A stretch of DNA of 64,000 bases from positions 3,356,252 to 3,420,251 of the forward strand of contig NC_067207.1 in the NCBI RefSeq assembly GCF_026262505.1. Direction: 5' to 3'. The stretch is from Trichomonas vaginalis G3 (lineage: Eukaryota > Parabasalia > Trichomonadida > Trichomonadidae). Both the position numbers and the translations under genes were made by a program. The stretch's first letter is position 1, and the number at the start of each line of letters is the position of its first letter. The notes beneath the pieces are model-generated. The model saw only the letters and a list, made by a program, of their open reading frames with translations, searched no databases and was not told where the DNA came from. This document shows, piece after piece, positions 57,867 through 64,000 of the stretch.

Positions 57867-58922
57867 TAAGGGTTTCGTTTTGCGAAAAAAACGTACAATA
57901 CGTAATTTCGCTAAAAAAACATTTAGCTAGCAATTTCGACCTTTGACTCCACTCAAGACGTCACTTTTTTAATTTTGCGGTATCATATTTTTGGAAAATC
58001 TTTATGAATATTATATAAAAAGTCTCTTTAATATCTATATTTCATATTTTTATCGATTTTTAAAGTTTTTGCGAAAAGTATTCAATTATTTTTGCTATTT
58101 GGTCGGGTAAATGTCAGATTTGCGACATTTTCTGATATGATATTCAGATTCTACGTTGATAATAATGCTTATAGAACCCTCTTGCTATTGTGTCAAAATT
58201 GCGAAACCGATAGCAAAAATATCTCGCAATATCAAAATTGAGATATTGAGTGAATTATGCATTATAGAGATTAAAAATCTGATTTGTGAAAACATCTCAT
58301 CAGTTTCTAGCTAATTCAAAAATCTTTACTATCTTATTCGATTAAAATGAAAAGGGAATAGTTTCATTATGCTTTAAATGACAGCCTTATAATATAATCA
58401 TAGTTTTCGCTCAATATGCAGCATTTTTTTTTCGAAATCTATGGTCAATATCCTAAATACTGATTGCTTTGCATTCATATCTCTTACATTTTCTATACCC
58501 ACATCACTATTCATTGCTATTCCTATCTTTTTCATTTTTGTTTGTTTCTCATAATTTCTCAAAAAACATGATAACTTGATATTTGTAAATGTCATACTTT
58601 ATAACGTAAATAAGAACTTGACCTATTAAGAAAAGCAGTAATGAAAAGAAAATCTGAAATTCATAAAAATTACAAGTTTTTGATGACAATTAGCTTAATT
58701 AAACCAGGTACAAGATTATATAATTGTATTTTCTATCCAATTATCCATATAATATCTTATCCAGAAAAAATAACTTGATCAATACCAAATGATTTTTTAA
58801 CTAGTAAATAAAGTATTTTCTTTACACACACATTGTATATCATAGTTTTTTTTTTGGTTTCGCAAAACATCCAAAAACAAATATGCTATAAAAGTGACAA
58901 TTTTAGCAAAACGAAACCCTTA
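57867..58922. mobile_element. 1,056-bp non-autonomous element with 7-bp TSD
   Basis: The inverted ends are TAAGGGTTTCGTTTTGC at 57867 and its complement ending at 58922. TGTGGAA is repeated exactly at 57860-57866 and 58923-58929, which supports a 7-bp (or 8-bp, with the adjacent A) target duplication. The interior contains no gene. Copies of the promoter box lie at 57960 (sense) and 58890 (antisense), about 100 and 25 bp inside the ends. It may be a deleted derivative of an IS481-like element, judged only from TSD length and the absence of coding sequence. Confidence 0.85.
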
Positions 58923-59139
58923 TGTGGAAAGCAAATGCCCACTTTTATTCTTCATGATATTGGATTTGTTTGAGCATTTTATAAATTCGGAGTAAAAATA
59001 TATGCAAAGAATAGTATAATATTGAAACAACATAGCCTTGCTTTGATAGCTTCTGAAATCTTTCCAGATTCGAGTTTTCCAGTAAAGAAATCTTTTATAA
59101 AATTTTGAATTGAAATTTTTTTTTGTATCGGGGAAAAAA

Positions 59140-60402
59140 ATGTTGTGGATTTTAATGTGGACATTTGATTTCAATTCAAGTTTATTAGCTCCCATGAAAT
59201 CCACAAATGTACGAGAAGTTGGCCAGTACTCATTACTTGGATCTGCGATTCCTTTTAAAAGATATATTCAATTAACTTCCAGAAATACAAAAGATTCTGG
59301 TGCAGTATGTCGTAGAATCAAAAATCTAAATGATAACTGGGATATTTATTATGCATATGGTGCAATTCATCCAAATTCCACGCGAACACAAATTTTTTAT
59401 TACACAAAAGAATTTTGTCCGGAAAATTCTGCAATTTGGACAGGGTTTGCCATTAAAATGCAATATTTGGCTAATTCAGACAATGTTTCAATTTATATTC
59501 ATACAAATAATTACACAGCAAAGCCATTTCCACGAGATCCATCATGCGTAATACCTATACATCCTGAAAGTCGTAAGATGAGATTCCATGTTTCTTATGA
59601 AAATGGAAATGTTCTTGTAAATGCTTCAGAATCGTTTAATCCGTTCATAGAATGTGGTTCATTTTACTACAATTTAATTCACGGCTACTTTTCATTATAT
59701 TCGTCAACTGAAGGTGAAACAGAAAATAATAATTTATTAAATTTTGTTTACACACCACATTCTCCTGAGATTCCTAACCCTGAACAAGCTACAGAAGAAG
59801 CAAAGAATCGAAAGGCTTTATTACATGGCAAAAAACGTAAAGCGAATAAGAATCTTCGTCGAATGCGTCAAAAATACACAACTTATTACAGACAACAGAT
59901 GCAATATGAAGGCCAACAGCTCAATGGTGGCACTCCAAACACTGTACAGTTGCGAAGAGCCTTCAAAGAGATCAATGAACTCTATAAAAGAGCTGCAGAA
60001 GGATTAGATATCAAAGAATTAAAATCTTTCATCGAAGAAACTGTTGATGAAAAGATGAAACAAGCTCTTGATAAGTTGCAATCAACAGCTGATGCAGTTA
60101 ATGAGTTCAAGGCAACATATAATGAAATTTTTTCAAATTCTGCGAACGCATTAAAGGATATTTTAATGGAAACAAAGATTATGATGGATAATCTTAACTC
60201 TACATTGCATTACAAGGTATCTGATCTCTTTGATATGCCTTCAAGTGAAAGAAAAACATTAGATGAAAACATTGTTGAGAAAAATGACAATTTTATGTTT
60301 TCTTTAGTAATGATTATTGTTTGTTTCATTGAGTTTGTCTTTTATATAGTTTTCTTCTTGTACAAACACAAAGTAACTGATCATTTCCACAAAGCTGACT
60401 GA
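59140..60402 (+). CDS. L-type-lectin-like ER/Golgi membrane protein
   Basis: Start set at ATG 59140; the frame upstream opens with TTG. 420 residues. A signal peptide (MLWILMWTF) leads into a beta-rich lumenal domain (residues about 30-205). This has the outline of an L-type lectin: IPFKRYIQLTS, NSAIWTGFAIKMQY, and HGYFSLYSSTEGETENNNLLNF, cf. FGISAATGGLADDHDVLSF of ERGIC-53. A coiled-coil stem (residues about 235-370) precedes one transmembrane helix and the tail YKHKVTDHFHKAD. The order lectin-coil-TM is that of ERGIC-53/VIP36 cargo receptors, but there is no C-terminal KK or FF signal. It may therefore cycle differently. The left end of a transposon begins 13 bp after the stop. Confidence 0.6.
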   Translation: MLWILMWTFDFNSSLLAPMKSTNVREVGQYSLLGSAIPFKRYIQLTSRNTKDSGAVCRRIKNLNDNWDIYYAYGAIHPNSTRTQIFYYTKEFCPENSAIWTGFAIKMQYLANSDNVSIYIHTNNYTAKPFPRDPSCVIPIHPESRKMRFHVSYENGNVLVNASESFNPFIECGSFYYNLIHGYFSLYSSTEGETENNNLLNFVYTPHSPEIPNPEQATEEAKNRKALLHGKKRKANKNLRRMRQKYTTYYRQQMQYEGQQLNGGTPNTVQLRRAFKEINELYKRAAEGLDIKELKSFIEETVDEKMKQALDKLQSTADAVNEFKATYNEIFSNSANALKDILMETKIMMDNLNSTLHYKVSDLFDMPSSERKTLDENIVEKNDNFMFSLVMIIVCFIEFVFYIVFFLYKHKVTDHFHKAD

Positions 60403-60573
60403 AAAAAATGTTTCGTACCGAAATGGCTAACAAAAAAAGTGACAGAAAACCTTAAATTGCGCGGCAATTTTAATTAAAAAAATAAACATGAATTTTTGTG
60501 ATTGATATTATGCATTTTATTTATATTATATAAGATTTAAATTTAGGGGAAAAATTGGAAAAAAAAAATAAGA

Positions 60574-60829
60574 TTGGAAGTCTTTAGGTAAGAAGGAAAG
60601 GGCAAGAGATATATAGTGTACCTATATACCTCTTGCCCTTTCATTCTAAGTAGAAATGGGAGAAACTTTGTCCGCATCATAAGTTATGCGGACAAAGTTT
60701 CTCCCATTTCTAATGGGAATTGTAGGCTATGAGGCACTGATATATAATCAGTACCTCATAGCCTACAATTTCCCTTATTAGACTTCCAAACTTTGAGTTA
60801 ATGTCAAGACATTAACTCAAAGTTTGGAA
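60574..60829. repeat. chain of four hairpins, cloverleaf-capable
   Basis: H1 is 60596-60616 with 60622-60642 (21 bp, one mismatch). H2 is 60651-60677 with 60686-60712 (27 bp, perfect). H3 is 60715-60741 with 60747-60774 (one bulge, one mismatch). H4 is 60784-60805 with 60808-60829 (22 bp, perfect, 2-nt centre). In addition TTGGAAGTC (60574-60582) pairs with GACTTCCAA (60781-60789), closing H1-H3 into a cloverleaf. This outer stem shares bases with H4, so the two foldings compete. Confidence 0.88.
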
Positions 60830-61294
60830 AACTTCACGTAAGAATCAATCGTCAAAAACCTCGATTGCAGTTATATTCATTGTGTTAAATTTGATTTATT
60901 TTGAAATTTTTATAAATTAAATTTTATATAACATAAAGCGTTATGAATTAGTATTTCCATATGAATTTTATCTCGAAAATAGTAATTCTGTACAGTTATA
61001 TTTCGGTTAATTTTGGAAATTTCTAGGAATAGTTTAAGATAGTATGATTATTTGTTTTCTTTTGACCTGAAAATCCCATAGTATCATTTTTTTGGCTCCA
61101 GTAATTTAAACTCTTGTTCGCGCGAATCTTTGTAGTTTGCATCAAATTTTGAATTTAAAAACAAGAAAAATAGTGAAATAAAGTAAAGAAAATCGAGGTT
61201 TTTATTCGTAAATAATTGGCTTTTGATTACGTATGGCTCTAAAATGAAGATTTTGTTTTGGAATTTTATCATTATTCTTTTGTCGTGAAATTTT

Positions 61295-62437
61295 CTATGC
61301 TTTCTTTGAGGCTGATGACCTGGCCATCAACCAATGTAAATCTTTTTCGTGATCTTCAAAATCTGTTGGAGTAAAGTGTACGCCTGTGATTGGATTAATC
61401 GGCAGGCTCGCGTGAGGCATATTATTGTAAAAATGTATTACTTTTGGAATATCTTCATTACATCTGCAATTTTTTTCTGCATTGGGCCACCACTTTTCTA
61501 TCTTTCCATTAGCCTGTGGATTTCCAGGCTTATTGAAAATTTGTGTAATTGAGTGTTTTTTGCAAAGTTTCGTGAATTCTCCGAAATTCTCTTTCCCGTT
61601 ATCCGTCCAAATCGCGTAAGGATAACCGGGAATCGTTTGTAAAGCTCTTTCAAGTATTATAGCTGTATTATGAGCCGTTTTTTCTTTCATGAGCTGATAA
61701 TCAATAATTTTTCGAGAACGATCGTCGATTATGGCATATAAATATTGGCCTATCGTTCCACGCCAGTAATGAATATCGGCGTGCCATATTTCATGGCACT
61801 TTGTTGCAACGTAATTTCGAGGTTTGTATTTTTGTTCTGTAATTTCTTGATTTTCAGGAGGTTCCTTGATGAGGGCCTCATAAATTTTCCTTCCCATTCT
61901 GTAAGACGGAGGTGGAAATGGTTTTTCGATGTAATTAGCTGAAATTAAAGATTCTTCGACAGAATTTGTTTTTAAAACTGGACCATATGATTTCGGGACT
62001 TCAGTAACTAAAGAAATTCTATCAGTTTCTTTAAGCCAGTTACCAGAAGTAAAAAGGTTTGCATTTTGGAAGTTTTCTTTGATTTGCTGAAATTCTTGAG
62101 GGTGACTCTCAATTTTTGTAAGGTCTGTTTGAATTTTCTGTATTATTTTGTTGATTCCAGTATTCGGCATTTGATCTTTGAAATTACAAAATGCTTGAGC
62201 AGCATCCAAATCGATTTCTTCTGGTTTTCTTCCTTTTGGAGGATGATAAGGAATTGGCGCACGTAATTTTACTGCTTTTCGAAATGTGTTTTCAGAAATT
62301 TTTGAATATATAACTCTGCCTTCATGATTTATTTTAGCTTTCGCGCAAATATCAGTTAACTTAACTCCATTATTTGATTTTGTGATGGCTTCACAAAGCC
62401 AATCAATATCAATCTCTTCTGGAGAATGTCTTCTCAT
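61295..62437 (-). CDS. IS481-like DDE transposase (second family)
   Basis: 380 residues from ATG (complement of 62435-62437). Catalytic triad intact: Asp in WHADIHYWRG, Asp in IWTDNGKENFGEF, Glu in NPQANGKIEKWWP, with 34 residues between the last two, as in the copy at 13401. The intervening AIIDDRSRKIIDYQ matches the other transposase's GIIDDFSRKVLAY. The N-terminal ~170 residues include a helix-turn-helix-like stretch (LTDICAKAKINHEGRVIYSK). The C-terminus is charged. The gene is complete, so the element could be active. Confidence 0.88.
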   Translation of the reverse strand: MRRHSPEEIDIDWLCEAITKSNNGVKLTDICAKAKINHEGRVIYSKISENTFRKAVKLRAPIPYHPPKGRKPEEIDLDAAQAFCNFKDQMPNTGINKIIQKIQTDLTKIESHPQEFQQIKENFQNANLFTSGNWLKETDRISLVTEVPKSYGPVLKTNSVEESLISANYIEKPFPPPSYRMGRKIYEALIKEPPENQEITEQKYKPRNYVATKCHEIWHADIHYWRGTIGQYLYAIIDDRSRKIIDYQLMKEKTAHNTAIILERALQTIPGYPYAIWTDNGKENFGEFTKLCKKHSITQIFNKPGNPQANGKIEKWWPNAEKNCRCNEDIPKVIHFYNNMPHASLPINPITGVHFTPTDFEDHEKDLHWLMARSSASKKA

Positions 62438-62731
62438 CTAGAATATTTTCTCATCTAGAATATTTTCAATACTTTACATACAAACATTTTTATTTCTAAA
62501 AAACTTTTTAATTTTTTCTAGGATATATGAATGAAAATAGTTAGAACAAGATTTTGAAGCTCAAAACATTAAAAATTATTAAAGATTTGTATAATATGAT
62601 TAAAAATGGGAAATAATATGAGGCAATATAAAGGAATATGAATATTAAATAAATATATCTAAATAGAAAGAATCAGAAAAATCAAATTATTGGCGCCAAA
62701 AATGTCACCTTTTTGGTGAGCCATTTCGGTA

Positions 62732-63280
62732 TGAGATAAAAAACAAAATTCGAATTCTTTGTTTTATTTTGTTATAATTTTTATTGACTTTAATTTGAAA
62801 TTTATTTAGATGTGTAATTTGTATGCTGTTAATCTTTTTAGCACTCTACAGAATTTCGAAAACAGCCATAATTATTGATTCGCTTCGGGTTCTAAAAAAT
62901 TGAGAGAATTGAGGGATTTAAAATGGATTGAAGAGGAGTTCTCGTCTCAATAAAATAGTCTTCATGATTTAATTGGGAAATCTTATGAGTAAAATGAGAG
63001 CGAGACAATTTTAGCACAATCATCTGCAGTTTGCATAATTAAAAATCAATTTTGCAATATACTATTTAAATATTGTTTAATCAAATAAAAATTAAAGCTT
63101 AATGGTGTAATTACCACTATCTGACATTCTCTCAATTTTTTTGACATCCGAGCTTTATACCCCAATATGCTATGATAAAAAACTAATATTTTCCCTCTGG
63201 AAAAAGTTAATATAAATCACTACATAGTACTTCATATGACTTTTATACCTTTTTGTTATTAAAAGAAAGATATGTTGATG
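62732..63280. other. intergenic, no gene seen
   Basis: AT-rich spacer after the transposon's right end. No supported gene or repeat. Confidence 0.5.
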
Positions 63281-63661
63281 TTATGATAGCATGTCAGAAA
63301 GTGGTATGTGCACCCTTAATTCAAAAGGAATAATTTCATCATGGTGCATTAATTCATACTGGGCAAAATTCTTAAAATCAATCCTTGTATTTTGAGCAGT
63401 TCGTTGCAAATAGCTAGACCCACAGCAGCAAGTAATAAGAGTCCAACAAATTGCCCCTAATGTAAATGATGTATTGTTTTCTTGACTGGTTGCACTGAGT
63501 AAACCGATTAATTTATAGTCTACAAAAATGTATTTGCGTAAGAAATAAGTTGAATGAATTATGTTTTCTTTCGCAATACGGCTAAGTCTATTTGTACAAA
63601 GCAATAATACCACAATATGATAATATGCACTTCTCCAGTCAAAAGTGTCATGAAAAATTTT
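63281..63661 (-). pseudogene. possible fragment of a membrane protein gene
   Basis: The frame is open from a TGA at 63662-63664 to a stop at 63281 and has no ATG. It reads FDWRSAYYHIVVLLLCTNRLSRIAKENIIHSTYF...GLLSATSQENNTSFTLGAICWTLITCCCGSSYLQ...FAQYELMHHDEIIPFELRVHIPLSDMLS. It has two hydrophobic segments and protein-like composition but matches no family I know. It may be the C-terminal relic of a multi-pass protein, or a chance frame. Confidence 0.3.
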
Positions 63662-64000
63662 TCAATTAGATTTTCATAAAAAAACATTTCAAAATGATAA
63701 AAATTACAAGGGAATTATTATATTTCAGTTGATTATATATCTTATACAACACATAAATTAATATGATTTCTGTTTAAAAAGTCAAGATATAACTGACATT
63801 TCTCAAATAGTGTTTAGATTTAGTGCATTTTGCATCACCATCATATTTATTTACATTAATAAAGCCATTTAAACACAAGTTAAATTTTACCAATTTTTTA
63901 TAGATAACTCAGTACCAAAATAGACTCAGAATGAAAAGAAATAAAAAGTGACAAATTGTTTACGTATCGATGCAGCGAACCCTTAAAAATTGAGACGTTT
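63662..64000. other. window end with promoter box
   Basis: AT-rich DNA with an AAAAGTGAC box at 63954-63962. The ATG after it (63970) opens only seven codons, so no gene is assigned inside the window. Confidence 0.5.

Larger units (their letters stand above)
60416..62731 (-). mobile_element. second IS481-like DNA transposon
   Basis: About 2.3 kb, bounded by ~32-bp inverted repeats: TACCGAAATGGCTAACAAAA at 60416 and its near-complement at 62731. They include the promoter box AAAAGTGAC on the left and its variant GTCACCTTTT on the right. Inside are a minus-strand DDE transposase (61295-62437) and, near the left end, a chain of four hairpins (60574-60829). No target duplication is certain. The element has much shorter TIRs than the one at 12320. 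The two belong to the same transposase class but are distinct families. Confidence 0.75.

Noticed and set aside
63970-63990. Gene start after the promoter box at the window's right end
   Set aside because: The ATG opens only seven codons before a stop.

Overview
The window looks like nuclear DNA of a parabasalid protist, most likely a Tritrichomonas/Trichomonas relative. It is very AT-rich and its genes have no visible introns. It has DUF3447-type and ordinary ankyrin proteins, an Initiator-binding-domain (IBD) protein of the Trichomonas IBP39 kind, IS481-like DNA transposons of the sort described from parabasalids, and a flagellar dynein protein (DNAI7/CASC1). I recognise no species-specific marker, so the genus is an inference. 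Several open frames begin at TTG or GTG; I moved those starts to the first in-frame ATG.

Layout. 1-12.2 kb: an ankyrin gene fragment, a large helical protein of unknown function, a small acidic protein, a PP1-like phosphatase divergent from a RasGEF, a 352-bp MITE and an ankyrin-like protein. 12.2-17.1 kb: a 3.3-kb IS481-like transposon with ~0.8-0.9-kb inverted repeats, inserted 5' of a frameshifted ankyrin gene. The uninterrupted paralogous segment lies at 41.5-43 kb. 17.6-32.2 kb: prefoldin 1, two GT61-type glycosyltransferases, an ER-type membrane protein, the IBD factor, an HMG-box protein, a histidine acid phosphatase, a RAB5IF homologue, coactosin, tRNA-Gly(GCC), and a mucolipin-like channel gene with an in-frame TGA and no ATG start. 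33-34.1 kb: a ~1.06-kb non-coding element with terminal inverted repeats and a perfect DNA three-way-junction sequence. 34.4-56.7 kb: a coiled-coil protein, a large BTB-like/ankyrin protein, the intact ankyrin paralogue, a USP7-like deubiquitinase, a RING protein, DNAI7, an ARB2-domain protein, a fringe-like membrane protein, a secreted repeat protein, a foldback element, a bromodomain-like protein and a sugar transporter. 57.9-62.7 kb: a 1,056-bp MITE, an L-type-lectin-like membrane protein and a second IS481-like transposon that carries a chain of four long hairpins.

Two themes tie the window together. First, the 9-mer GTCACTTTT (or its complement AAAAGTGAC) occurs about 15 times. It lies 10-65 bp upstream of at least six genes and close to the ends of three unrelated mobile elements. 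It contains the trichomonad Initiator TCA(+1)Y(T/A) and probably marks transcription starts; the IBD protein encoded here belongs to the family that binds that element. Second, perfectly abutting hairpins (three-way junctions or cloverleaf-like foldings) occur inside two different mobile elements. Together these are the best candidates for something undescribed.
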